Of a stretch of 64,000 nt of DNA, positions 44,297-53,295 are shown in pieces. This DNA is from Corynebacterium accolens. GTDB taxonomy: Bacteria; Actinomycetota; Actinomycetes; Mycobacteriales; Mycobacteriaceae. The first letter of the stretch is position 1. Each line of letters opens with the position of its first letter. The position numbers and the translations under genes are program-made. The DNA lies in contig NZ_CP046605.1 of the NCBI RefSeq assembly GCF_023520795.1, forward strand, positions 2,215,438-2,279,437. Reading direction: 5' to 3'. Under the pieces are notes generated by a model. That model had not been told where the DNA came from. It saw only the letters and a list, made by a program, of their open reading frames with translations, and searched no databases.

Positions 44297-45731
44297 GAGA
44301 GTGTCTAATGGTTTGTGTGTGGGAACCTAACCCGCCTGAGGAGATGAACCAGAATGACTACTATGGCGAGACGAGATCCGGCTGATAAGGCCAAGATTGA
44401 TGCGATTGAAAAGAAGCTGCTTGCTAACCCAGAAATCGCGAAACTGATTGATGAGCTAGGCACGTCCACCACGGATGCCAACGACCTAGTTCGGGGCATG
44501 TTGCAAGCCTCAATTACCCGGGGTTTGAATGCTGAAATGGATGCCCACCTAGGCTATGAGCCCGGCGATAGAGCAGCTAAAGCTACTGCTGAAACAGACA
44601 ATCACCGCAACGGCACCTACCCGAAAACCGTGGATTCTAACTACGGGCCAGTAAACATTGATGTTCCACGAGACAGAAACGGCACGTTTGTTCCTACTAT
44701 GGTGCCCAAAGGCTCCAGGCGGCTAACAGATGTTGACGATATGATTGTCAGCTTATATGCCGGCGGAATGACCATTCGGGATATCCAGCACCATATGGCT
44801 ACTGCGATGCGGGTTGATATCTCCCATGAGACGATTTCGGCGGTTACAGACGCAGTCTTGGATGAGGTCATGATCTGGCAAAACCGCCAGTTAGACGAGT
44901 TCTACCCCGTGATATTCCTGGATGCGTTGCGCATTAAAGTCCGCGACGGCGGCCGGGTAGTTAACAAGTCTGCGTACATGGCAATCGGGGTGGACCTCGA
45001 CGGGATCAAGCACATCCTGGGATTGTGGATCGCCAAAGAAGAAGGCGTCTCCTTTTGGGCACACGTGTGCGCCAACTTATCTAACCGTGGGGTCAAAGAC
45101 GTCTTTATCGTCTGCTGTGACGGGCTGAAAGGCCTACCAGAAGCAGTGGAGGCAACCTGGCCGAACTCTATGGTACAAACCTGTATCGTGCACCTGATTC
45201 GCGCCGCGAATCGGTGGGTGTCTTACGGGGATCGCCGGGCTGTATCAGCCGCGTTGAAGAAGGTTTATACGGCTACTGATGAATCCACGGCAGAAGCAGC
45301 GTTGAAGGAATTTTCCGATTCTGAACTGGGTGTGAAGTATCCTCAGTCGGTCAAGGTCTGGCAGGATGCATGGGATAGATTCGTGCCATTTTTGCAGTTC
45401 CCACCAGCAGCAAGAAAGGTCATCTATACGACGAATTCCATTGAGTCGTTTAACAACCAATTGCGTAAAGCCACCCGCAACAGGGTGCAGTTCACCAACG
45501 ATGAATCCGCGCTCAAGACGCTGTGGTTGATGATCTGCAATATTGAAGACAAACGAGCCGCAAAGAGAGCAAAGCAGGGCAAACGAGTCTCCGCGACAGC
45601 CGGCAGACTCATGGAAGGAGCCCGAGTTTCCGGCTGGAAACAAGCCATCAACCAAATGGCCGTGGCCTTTCCCGACCGCTTCGACAAATACCTATAAACC
45701 TAGCCCCACACACAAACAACTTGACACGCTC
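44297..45731 (+). mobile_element. IS256-family insertion sequence, complete
   Basis: 1435 bp. The 27-bp terminal inverted repeats are 44297-44323 and 45705-45731, sharing GTTTGTGTGTGGG inward and GAG(A/C)GTGTC at the tips. It is flanked by perfect 8-bp direct repeats and carries one intact transposase. The clean duplication and intact ORF suggest a recent insertion. Confidence 0.95.
44354..45697 (+). CDS. IS256-family transposase
   Basis: 447 residues, with GAGGAGATG ahead of the ATG. It is a mutator-type DDE enzyme: Asp in VIFLDALRIKV near 196, Asp in VCCDGLKG near 257, and Glu in NSIESFNNQLRKATRNR near 363. The full length and intact triad suggest activity. Confidence 0.95.
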   Translation: MTTMARRDPADKAKIDAIEKKLLANPEIAKLIDELGTSTTDANDLVRGMLQASITRGLNAEMDAHLGYEPGDRAAKATAETDNHRNGTYPKTVDSNYGPVNIDVPRDRNGTFVPTMVPKGSRRLTDVDDMIVSLYAGGMTIRDIQHHMATAMRVDISHETISAVTDAVLDEVMIWQNRQLDEFYPVIFLDALRIKVRDGGRVVNKSAYMAIGVDLDGIKHILGLWIAKEEGVSFWAHVCANLSNRGVKDVFIVCCDGLKGLPEAVEATWPNSMVQTCIVHLIRAANRWVSYGDRRAVSAALKKVYTATDESTAEAALKEFSDSELGVKYPQSVKVWQDAWDRFVPFLQFPPAARKVIYTTNSIESFNNQLRKATRNRVQFTNDESALKTLWLMICNIEDKRAAKRAKQGKRVSATAGRLMEGARVSGWKQAINQMAVAFPDRFDKYL

Positions 45732-45739
45732 ACTCGTAT
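45732..45739. repeat. Right 8-bp target-site duplication (ACTCGTAT)
   Basis: Second copy of the target duplication, joining the right end of the IS to the 3' part of the split gene. Confidence 0.92.
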
Positions 45740-46194
45740 TAGAACGAGTCACCACAGCGTCATTCATCGCCGCATACAACATCTTTCTGGAAGCTCAGGA
45801 GAACGTCACCAAGGCAAAGGACTTTGGAGAAGTCCGCAAGAAGTTGAAGAAACTGAATAGTAACTACTGGCCTGTAGCTTTTGGCCAGGTCACACACGAT
45901 GGGAATACAGGACTTGGCGTGCTGCCAAACGTGGGTGTTCAGGAAACCGATGTCGGACGAATCTGGGGAAACCTCAGTGGAATCCTCCACGCACCAAACC
46001 CGTTCAAAGAGAAGACATCTACTCCAGACCTAGACTTCACAATGCTCAAAGATCTCGCGTCTGATCTAGAAGATTTGCTTCGCTCTCACATAGTTCAGCT
46101 CGCGGATTCCAGTGAGGTGTTCTATCTGCGACGCCTTCCGGACGGTGAAATCGCAGTCCAAGCATTCAAAACAGGGGCACCGCTTCTCTGAGGT

Positions 46195-46330
46195 CATAAA
46201 ACCAGGAGTCCGCGCTCGTCTACCACCCCGGATAGCCCGGTCAAGGGCCATGATGGTGGCGACGACACCGTCGATCTTCTCGGTGGACTTTTGCTTGTCG
46301 GGCTTGATGCTTGGTCTCTAGTGATTCCTC
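46195..46330 (-). pseudogene. Phage terminase large-subunit C-terminal scrap
   Basis: On the minus strand, from about 46318, one frame reads RPSIKPDKQKSTEK followed by IDGVVATIMALDRAIR, a typical C-terminal end of phage terminase large subunits, then an Arg/Gly tail. Nothing upstream continues it in frame. It is a leftover of a prophage in the island. Confidence 0.55.
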
Positions 46331-46456
46331 CACGTCGATAAACCTGTCGAGGCCGCGGCGGGATGCCTTGGTGAATCATTCTCATTGTCGCCGAGACTAC
46401 CGCGCACGACGTCTTCCACCCCACGGCTAACCCATGCCCTGAGGCGTAGCCGCTAG

Positions 46457-48145
46457 CTAGCTACACCGCACGATGGGCTGGGGGTCGTAGACCGTGGTCT
46501 TGGTCTCGCGGGAAAGCTCCTTGCCGCTGAGATCCTTGATGATGCGGGTATCGGACGTCGTAAAGCCCGGGGCACCGGATGATGGCGAACAGTCGCTGCC
46601 TGGCACGGACCTCGGTTGTGGCTCGGTCTTGGCCCAACGGCCGTTATTGATGGATTCCACCTCTACCGTCTTGGTGCCTTTCAAGCGGACGGTGATATTG
46701 CCGCCGCCAAAGCTGGTCTCAATCTGCACTGGAGTATTGAAGGTATTGGTAAATTGCAGGTCAATGGCACCCTCGTACACGGTGGCCTCGCGGCCGGCCG
46801 GGTAGCGGGAAATGTAATACGAGTGCGGGGTGTGCGCGGTATCTTGCATGCCGGCGAAGTAGGCGGCGTTATACAGGGTAGTGGCGAATTGGGAGATGCC
46901 ACCGCCCACTGCGGAGCCGGAGTGGCCGTTGATGATGATGCCGGATTCCACATAACCCTGCGCGGTGCCGCGGGGGCCGGTGTAACCGTTGAGGGAGAAA
47001 GTCTCACCGGGGTTGACAACGGCGCCGTTAACCTCTTGGGCAACGAGCTGGATATTGCGCCCAGAGGCGGAGGAAAAGCCGCCGGTAGTGAACTCACCCA
47101 CGGTATCGTTAAACGTCGCGTTTTCGGCGTCCTCTGTGGTGAACTCGGCCGGGTCAGGCTTGTAGGTAGCGTCCCACTCGCGGTCATCGCCAGTCACGCG
47201 CTTATCAAAGCCCTCCATGGTGGGCTTCCAGTCAATGATTTCACCGTCCTGGGAGGGGGTGACCTGCCGGGAGCCACCGGCGAATTTCACCTTGGCGTTC
47301 ACGCCAGGCACGTCTGCGCCATCGGCGCGCTCTTGCAGCAATTGCTGCGCGCGGTTGCTATCCACCACCAGGTGCAACTGGCCGTCCTTTTTCTCAATGC
47401 TGGTGAACTGGGAGATCTCCGGCTTATTCAGCGTGGCGGTGACGTTATTTTTCGCCTTCAAGGTCAACGGATTATCCAGGGCCTTGGCGGCATCGCCGGT
47501 GCGCATCTTTTCAATGGCCGCCTCATTAATGGCCGGCTCGATTTCTTCCGGTTCCACCTGCACGCCGTCTTTGTCCAACCAATTCGCTGCCACCGCATCG
47601 TGCAATTCGGTGCCGTCTACGGACTGGCCCAACGTGGGATCGGTGACCTTGAGCTCGCCATTATTAAGCTCCAGCATGCCATCGACCGGATCAGTAGAAA
47701 GCTCGTCTTTGACGCGGTCAAGGGTGGGCTGCAGCTTGCTATCGTCCACATCGGTTTCTACCGGGATATCTTCGGTGGAGCGAAAGAAACTGGCCAGGCG
47801 GGTAATGGGGTTGAGGGAAGGTTCCTCGATGCCATCGACGGCGGCCTGATTATCCAGGGCCAGGCCGGATTCGGCAGGGGTAAATTTAGACTGCAGATCT
47901 CCTGCGGTCACGGTCACGGGCTGGGTCTCAACGCCCTTGAGCTCGTCCTCGAGCTTGGCCACGGCGGCGGTGCGCTCCATGGCGGAAATATCCACGCCGC
48001 CCACGGAGACGCTGCGCGGGATCTTGTCCTGGTTTGCTATGACATCCCAGGCATAAGCGATGCCAGCAATGAGGACGAAGCCAACGATCACGCCAAGCGT
48101 GATAAGCCAGCCCTTTGCACCGTTTTTTCCTTCTGCCTTCTTCAC
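46457..48145 (-). CDS. VanW family envelope protein
   Basis: 562 residues. A basic N-terminus and one membrane anchor (about 13-34) are followed by an extracytoplasmic region with two peptidoglycan-binding-like (PG_binding_4) repeats at about 60-310. The VanW domain (about 345-480) contains FSLNGYTGPRGTAQGY and GGGISQFATTLYNAAY. The tail has two Cys. VanW proteins occur in vancomycin clusters but most are general wall proteins of unknown activity; no resistance genes accompany it. Confidence 0.92.
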   Translation of the reverse strand: MKKAEGKNGAKGWLITLGVIVGFVLIAGIAYAWDVIANQDKIPRSVSVGGVDISAMERTAAVAKLEDELKGVETQPVTVTAGDLQSKFTPAESGLALDNQAAVDGIEEPSLNPITRLASFFRSTEDIPVETDVDDSKLQPTLDRVKDELSTDPVDGMLELNNGELKVTDPTLGQSVDGTELHDAVAANWLDKDGVQVEPEEIEPAINEAAIEKMRTGDAAKALDNPLTLKAKNNVTATLNKPEISQFTSIEKKDGQLHLVVDSNRAQQLLQERADGADVPGVNAKVKFAGGSRQVTPSQDGEIIDWKPTMEGFDKRVTGDDREWDATYKPDPAEFTTEDAENATFNDTVGEFTTGGFSSASGRNIQLVAQEVNGAVVNPGETFSLNGYTGPRGTAQGYVESGIIINGHSGSAVGGGISQFATTLYNAAYFAGMQDTAHTPHSYYISRYPAGREATVYEGAIDLQFTNTFNTPVQIETSFGGGNITVRLKGTKTVEVESINNGRWAKTEPQPRSVPGSDCSPSSGAPGFTTSDTRIIKDLSGKELSRETKTTVYDPQPIVRCS

Positions 48146-48179
48146 GCCTTAAAGGTTAACGGGTAAAGGGGCGTTTTTC

Positions 48180-49319
48180 CTAGTCGCTGTCGCCATCGTG
48201 CACATGGCGGGCGGCATCGCCGAGGCGCTCAGGGGCCAATCTGCCCTCATCCACGGCGCCCACGACGGCATCGATCACCGCATTGATATCCGCCTCGGTG
48301 GACCACAAGGGCATGTCTGCACCGGCGGCGAGGGAGGTAATGACGGCATCGGCAAGCGGCAGCGAATCCGAAATGGCCGCCATGCCGCCAATGTCATCGG
48401 TATAGATGGTGCCGTCATACTGCAAGGCCTCGCGGGCAAGGCCGTAAGCCTCCGGCAGGATGGAAGCAGGGGTCTGGCCATCGCCCAGGCCCGGGACCGC
48501 GAGGTGCCCCATCATCAGCGCCGCATTCGGCGCGGCGGGAATGGCGTTTTGGAAGGGAATGAACTCGTGGTTTTCGAGCTCTTCCAGCGGCGGGGTAATG
48601 GCTTCCGCCAGGTGGGTATCGCCCGAGGCGCGGCCGTGGCCTGGGAAGTGCTTGAATACGGCCTTGACCCCGGCGGCATCCAGCCCGCGGGCAAAGGCGG
48701 CGCCATAATCGCCGGCCTGGGCGGGGTCGGTGGAAAAGGCGCGGTCGCCCACGACCTCGAGGCCATCACCATCGACATCAAGCACCGGCGCGAAGTCCAC
48801 GTTGATGCCGTAGTCCATGAGCCGCTTGCCGATGTCCCCCGCCAGCTGTTCCACCTGCTCCGGCGAGTTTTCCGCCGCCATCTGCTGCGCGGAGGGGTAT
48901 TCGCCCAAGATTTCAGAAAAACGCTGCACGCGCCCGCCCTCAAAGTCGATGGCAACCTCAAAATCGCGACCTAGTTCCGCGCGCAGGGCGTTAATATTGC
49001 GGCCATCTTCCTCCAGCAAGCCAGGATCCGCCCAGCTCGGGATGAAGATGCCTCCCACGCCGGCCTCCAGCTTGGCCTTGGCGTCCTCATAGCTGGTCGC
49101 CGGCGGCATAAGCACCGAGGCGGCGGTGGCGCGAATATCTTCCGGCGCCGGCGCTGGTGCCGGCGCTGGCGCCGCCTCGGTGGCGGGCGCGGAGGTACCG
49201 GGTGACGAGGGCGCGGGAGCCGCGGATTCGCGCGCCTTGTCCTCGTCCGAGGCGGAATTAGAGCAGGCGCTAAGCACCGCCACGAGGCCCAAACTGACAA
49301 TGATGCGGGAATATGTCAT
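48180..49319 (-). CDS. nagZ: Glycoside hydrolase family 3 lipoprotein, NagZ/LpqI-type
   Basis: 379 residues from ATG 49319 with GGAAGG upstream. The lipoprotein signal ends in LSAC (Cys near residue 19), then a 40-residue Ala/Pro/Ser linker. The GH3 barrel has the diagnostic KHFPGHGRASGDTH and the nucleophile region YTDDIGGMAA. It should remove N-acetylglucosamine from wall fragments outside the membrane. In M. tuberculosis the equivalent lpqI (Rv0237) lies in the same position next to the aftD locus, supporting orthology. Confidence 0.92.
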   Translation of the reverse strand: MTYSRIIVSLGLVAVLSACSNSASDEDKARESAAPAPSSPGTSAPATEAAPAPAPAPAPEDIRATAASVLMPPATSYEDAKAKLEAGVGGIFIPSWADPGLLEEDGRNINALRAELGRDFEVAIDFEGGRVQRFSEILGEYPSAQQMAAENSPEQVEQLAGDIGKRLMDYGINVDFAPVLDVDGDGLEVVGDRAFSTDPAQAGDYGAAFARGLDAAGVKAVFKHFPGHGRASGDTHLAEAITPPLEELENHEFIPFQNAIPAAPNAALMMGHLAVPGLGDGQTPASILPEAYGLAREALQYDGTIYTDDIGGMAAISDSLPLADAVITSLAAGADMPLWSTEADINAVIDAVVGAVDEGRLAPERLGDAARHVHDGDSD

Positions 49320-49377
49320 GCCTTCCAGTGTGCAGCATTCCTCGCGAACTGTCCCAAGCGGTGGGTAGACTAGTGAC

Positions 49378-49884
49378 ATGAGTAACGGCAAAACAATGTT
49401 AATTGCCTATGATGGCACCGAACGCGCCGACCGCGCCTTGGAGTACGCCGCCCAGCTTTTGCGCCCCTCCACGGTGGAAATCCTCACCGCGTGGGAGCCG
49501 GTGGCCCGCCAAACCGCGCGCGCCGTCAGCCGCACGGGCATGCACCAGTCCACCGTGTCCCCCGATAGCGTGGAAGACGATCCGGCTTACGAAGAGGCGC
49601 TGAAGATCTGCCGTCAGGGCACCCAATTGGCAGAGAACCTCGGCCTGGCCGGCCGCGCGCACCTCGTGGAATCCGCCACCACCATCTCTTCGGCCATCGT
49701 GGATGCCGCGCACGAGCTCGACGTGGATGTCATCGTGACCGGCACCCGCGCGCTCACCGGCTTCCGCGCCTGGTGGACCAACTCCACGGCGGATCAGATC
49801 GTGCGCAATGCGGGCCTGCCCGTCTTTATCGTCCCGCAAGAAAACGACGAAGACGCGGACGAGGACGATCCGGAATACTTCTAA
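49378..49884 (+). CDS. Universal stress protein family protein
   Basis: 168 residues, a single UspA domain. IAYDGTERADRALEYA near residue 9 and VIVTGTRALTGFRAWWTNSTADQIVRNAGLPVFIV near 120-155 follow the family, although the usual ATP motif G-2x-G-9x-G-S/T is altered (GTRALTG). An acidic tail follows. It is divergent from the glycosidase gene; 58 bp separate the two starts. Confidence 0.9.
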   Translation: MSNGKTMLIAYDGTERADRALEYAAQLLRPSTVEILTAWEPVARQTARAVSRTGMHQSTVSPDSVEDDPAYEEALKICRQGTQLAENLGLAGRAHLVESATTISSAIVDAAHELDVDVIVTGTRALTGFRAWWTNSTADQIVRNAGLPVFIVPQENDEDADEDDPEYF

Positions 49885-49906
49885 GTAACTGCTAATATCT
49901 TTAGCC

Positions 49907-50104
49907 ATGGCTCTGGAATCCGATTCTTTAAACAAGCGCACCCTCGGCCCCGCCGTGGGTAGCGCTGTTGTGGGCATCGCCCTGGGCATTATCACCATCA
50001 TCGGCATCGCCCAGTTCTCCGGCAGCGATACCGTGCCGGAAGGCAATGCGGTCTCCCCCGATGATGCGGTGCTGGGCGGGCCTGAATACGGTTCCCGTAC
50101 TTAG
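49907..50104 (+). CDS. DUF2613 small membrane protein
   Basis: 65 residues with one membrane segment at about 15-37 and a short extracytoplasmic tail. It matches the small secreted/membrane DUF2613 proteins always found beside aftD (M. tuberculosis Rv0236A). Role unknown; a link with AftD is suggested by the conserved pairing. Confidence 0.88.
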   Translation: MALESDSLNKRTLGPAVGSAVVGIALGIITIIGIAQFSGSDTVPEGNAVSPDDAVLGGPEYGSRT

Positions 50105-50118
50105 ATGGGCGCACCGGC

Positions 50119-53100
50119 GTGCATGACCGGACCGATCAGCTCCCCCGCGGCCCACATAGCGGTTCCTATGTACACCGCTACCGCGCACTAGCCCGCGCCC
50201 TGCGCCACCGCTGCGCGCGCCTTGCCCGGCCCTACCCGCTCGGCATTATTGCCTTGGCGCTCATCCTCGCGGTGCAGCCGTGGGGGCTGACCGCCGCCGA
50301 TACCAAACACGATCTGGCCGCCAACCCGCGGCACTTCCTGCGCGGCGCGCTTGATGCCTATACCGATATCTTTACCCTGGGCCAGCTGCAGAACCAGGCC
50401 TACGGTTATCTCTTCCCGCAGGGCCCCTTTTTTGTTTTAACCGAGCCCCTGCCGGATTGGATAGCCCAACGCCTGTGGTGGCTGCTGGTCTTAAGCGTGG
50501 GCTTTATCGGCTTTCATAAACTGGCCACCCGGATAGGCCTGCGCGGCCGGTGGGTCTGGGTGGCGGCGATGCTCTATGCGCTCTCCCCGCGCTCGCTCTC
50601 CACGTTGACGGCCATTTCTTCTGAAACCTGGCCCGTCATGTTAGCCCCGTGGGTCATCCTGCCCTTCCTCCGGGAAAAACTCACCTGGCGCGATGCTGCC
50701 GCCGCCACGATTCCCGTGGCGCTGATGGGCGCGGTCAATGCCACCGCCACGCTCGCGGCGTGCACCCCGGCGCTTGTCATCGTGGTCTACCGCCGCGCCT
50801 TTAAGCCCGGCGCGGCCTGGCTGCTTGGCTGCCTGTGCGTATCCGCATGGTGGATTGGCCCGCTTTTAATCTTGGGCCGCTACGCCCCGCCGTTTACGGA
50901 ATTTATCGAATCCTCCCGCGTGACCACCCGCTGGCTGAACCTGCCGGAAATCCTGCGCGGGACAACGAGCTGGTCACCCTTTGCTGATGCCGAGCGCATC
51001 GCTGGCAACGAGCTCGCGACCTCAGCCTTCTTTGTGCTTATCACCATGGCTGTGGCCGCGATAAGCATTTATGGCCTGTGCCGGCTGCCCCGCGTGTGGT
51101 CCATCATGCTCATTACCGGTGTGGCAATTTTGGGCTGCCAGGCGGCGTGGTACCTCGATGCACTCGATGGGGCGCTGGCGCCCCTGCGCAACCTGCACAA
51201 ATTCGATCCGCTGGTGCGCATCCCGCTGCTGTTGGGCTTTGCCCGCGCCTGTCAACGCCTGCCGCTGCCCACGGGGCTTCGCCCCACCAAGAAGCAGACG
51301 GTAGGCGCGCTGGTGTTACTCGTATGCATCAGCGCGCTCTCCCCGGCGTGGTCGCAGCGGCTGCTGCCCTTAGGGGCCTACGACGAGGTGCCGGGCTATT
51401 GGCATGAAGCCACGGATTACATCAACGAGCATGCGGAAAATACCCGCACCCTGATTTACCCCGAGGCCTCCTTCGCCCGCCAAGAGTGGGGTTGGACCCG
51501 CGATGAGCCGGCGCAGCCGCTTCTTGATGTCCCCTGGGCCGTCCGCGATGCCATTCCCCTCGTGCCGCCGGAGGCCATCCGTGGCCTGGACGGCGTGATG
51601 GCAGCGCTAGACGAGGACCCGGCCAGCGGCGTGCGCGCCTTGCAGCGCTTGGGCATCGGGGCGGTGATGGTACGCCACGATCTCTTCGCCGCCGATAATG
51701 ACACCTTGAGCAGTAAATTTGGCGGTGAGGTGCATACTTTTGGTGAGGTCGATGTAATCATGCTCGAGCAGCATTCCATGGCTTTGACCTCAGCCGATCC
51801 CGTCCGCGTGGCCGGTGGCGGCGAGGCGCTGGCCTTCCTCGATGCCCACAATGGCCCCGCTGCCCGCGAGTTAGTGGACAGTGATGCCGATATCGTCACC
51901 GATACCCCCACGCTGGTGGATCGCAACTACGGCACGCTCCACGGCGCCGCCTCGGCGCCGCTATCCACAGACGATCCCAGCCACGTTTATAATCGTCTGC
52001 GCGATTATCCCTCCGCCGGCCCACTGACCGCCGTGGAGACCCACGGCGGCGATGTCGAAGTCTCTTCTTCTGCCGCCGATGCCACCGCCTTTGGCGGCGC
52101 CCAGCCGGAAAAGTCCGCCACCGCGGCGGTCGATGGGGAAAATTCCACCGCCTGGTGGCCCGCGCCCGGCGATGATGAGGGCTGGATCGAGCTGCGCGGT
52201 GACTTTAGCCAACCGAGCCTGAAGCTCATGGCCACCAGCTCCACCACGGTAACGGTGCGCTCGGGTGGCGCTGCAGTAGAAGTGGATCTACCGGCTTTCC
52301 GCTCCAAGACGGTGCGCGTGCCCGGCGGGGATTCGCAGGCCATCCGCGTGGAGCTATCCCACCGCACCGGCATCGCGGAACTGGAGGTAGAAGGCCACCC
52401 CATCGAGCGCGTGGTGACCGTACCGGATACCTCGCCGAATGTGCACCAATTCTTCTTCCAGCAGATGGTGCACGATACCGGTGTGCTCATTCGCGATGTC
52501 ACCGTGCCGCGCCGCATGGAGGTCACCGTGGATTCCACCAAGCCGGTGCTCATCGATTCCCACCGGTACTCCCCCGGCAGCACCCTGAGCCTCGAGCCCG
52601 GCGTCCACCGCGTGCGCACCACCGGCGCGTGGGTGTCCATGACGGAGAAGGGCTGGACCCCGCCGAGCGATTATCGCCTCACCGATTTTTCTATCGCTGC
52701 TGCAGAGGATGAGCGTCTGCTCATTACCGGCCGCGCCTTTAATAAGGGCCTGCGCGGGTTTATAGGCGATACCGAGCTCGCCCCGTACGAGATCGATGCC
52801 GCCACCCAGGCATTTATCGTCCCTGCGGGCACGCATGGGGAATTCCGCATGACCTTTAAGGCGCAGCCTGCCTACCGCGCCGCCTTGCTCTTTGGGGGCG
52901 CGCTCGGCCTGGCCGCGCTGGGATTTTGCCTGCTTTTCGCCGCGCGCCGTAGCCCGCAGCCCACCTGGCACCCGCATCCTGGCGGCATGGCCTCTGCGAT
53001 GTATTCGCTGACCTGCCTGGCACTGGTGGGGTGGCCGGCGGCACTTGCGGGCATGGCAGCCTGGCTCATCGTGCGCTGGACCACCATTCCGCGGGCTTAT

Positions 53101-53295
53101 TTGGCCAGCGGCGTGGTAGCGGCTGCCGGGGCCATCCTCGCCCGGGCCCCGTGGACCTCAGGGGCCTATGCAGGCGATTCCGTGCTGCTCATGTGCTTAT
53201 GTGCCGCGGGGCTGGCCTGCCTTTTCGCCGCCGACGGCCCTGGCCCCGGCCCCGGACCCGGCCCATCAGGAGGTCGCGGCCCGGGCGCTCGATAA
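50119..53295 (+). CDS. aftD: Alpha-(1->3)-arabinofuranosyltransferase family (AftD)
   Basis: 1058 residues from GTG 50119. It is a GT-C type integral membrane enzyme of arabinan synthesis in arabinogalactan/lipoarabinomannan, using a decaprenyl-phosphate donor. About ten membrane segments lie in the first 400 residues, including the acidic loop ADTKHDLAANP near 60. A large extracytoplasmic region (about 430-900) with carbohydrate-binding character follows, then C-terminal membrane segments. It is shorter than the about 1400-residue mycobacterial enzyme. The end is a Gly/Pro-rich GPGPGPGP stretch whose last 107 bp overlap the convergent acyltransferase gene. Confidence 0.88.
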   Translation: MHDRTDQLPRGPHSGSYVHRYRALARALRHRCARLARPYPLGIIALALILAVQPWGLTAADTKHDLAANPRHFLRGALDAYTDIFTLGQLQNQAYGYLFPQGPFFVLTEPLPDWIAQRLWWLLVLSVGFIGFHKLATRIGLRGRWVWVAAMLYALSPRSLSTLTAISSETWPVMLAPWVILPFLREKLTWRDAAAATIPVALMGAVNATATLAACTPALVIVVYRRAFKPGAAWLLGCLCVSAWWIGPLLILGRYAPPFTEFIESSRVTTRWLNLPEILRGTTSWSPFADAERIAGNELATSAFFVLITMAVAAISIYGLCRLPRVWSIMLITGVAILGCQAAWYLDALDGALAPLRNLHKFDPLVRIPLLLGFARACQRLPLPTGLRPTKKQTVGALVLLVCISALSPAWSQRLLPLGAYDEVPGYWHEATDYINEHAENTRTLIYPEASFARQEWGWTRDEPAQPLLDVPWAVRDAIPLVPPEAIRGLDGVMAALDEDPASGVRALQRLGIGAVMVRHDLFAADNDTLSSKFGGEVHTFGEVDVIMLEQHSMALTSADPVRVAGGGEALAFLDAHNGPAARELVDSDADIVTDTPTLVDRNYGTLHGAASAPLSTDDPSHVYNRLRDYPSAGPLTAVETHGGDVEVSSSAADATAFGGAQPEKSATAAVDGENSTAWWPAPGDDEGWIELRGDFSQPSLKLMATSSTTVTVRSGGAAVEVDLPAFRSKTVRVPGGDSQAIRVELSHRTGIAELEVEGHPIERVVTVPDTSPNVHQFFFQQMVHDTGVLIRDVTVPRRMEVTVDSTKPVLIDSHRYSPGSTLSLEPGVHRVRTTGAWVSMTEKGWTPPSDYRLTDFSIAAAEDERLLITGRAFNKGLRGFIGDTELAPYEIDAATQAFIVPAGTHGEFRMTFKAQPAYRAALLFGGALGLAALGFCLLFAARRSPQPTWHPHPGGMASAMYSLTCLALVGWPAALAGMAAWLIVRWTTIPRAYLASGVVAAAGAILARAPWTSGAYAGDSVLLMCLCAAGLACLFAADGPGPGPGPGPSGGRGPGAR

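Larger units (their letters stand above)
44086..46191 (+). pseudogene. Unknown gene split by an IS256-family element
   Basis: Removing the IS (44297-45731) and one 8-bp target copy joins 44086-44296 to 45740-46191 in one frame, giving a 220-residue protein beginning MGKKDDTQELPNL. The junction reads LRLVLERVTT without a break. The product is soluble, acidic and helical in its first half, with a Trp/Gly-rich middle (GRIWGNLSGIL). No family is recognised. As it stands the N-terminal part stops at 44298 after 70 residues. It is probably island cargo. Confidence 0.75.

Noticed and set aside
46457-48145. Vancomycin resistance locus
   Set aside because: VanW-domain proteins are widespread wall proteins; no vanHAX-type genes are present.
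46616-48166. 516-codon frame antisense to the VanW gene
   Set aside because: Shadow frame; the minus strand carries clear VanW motifs.
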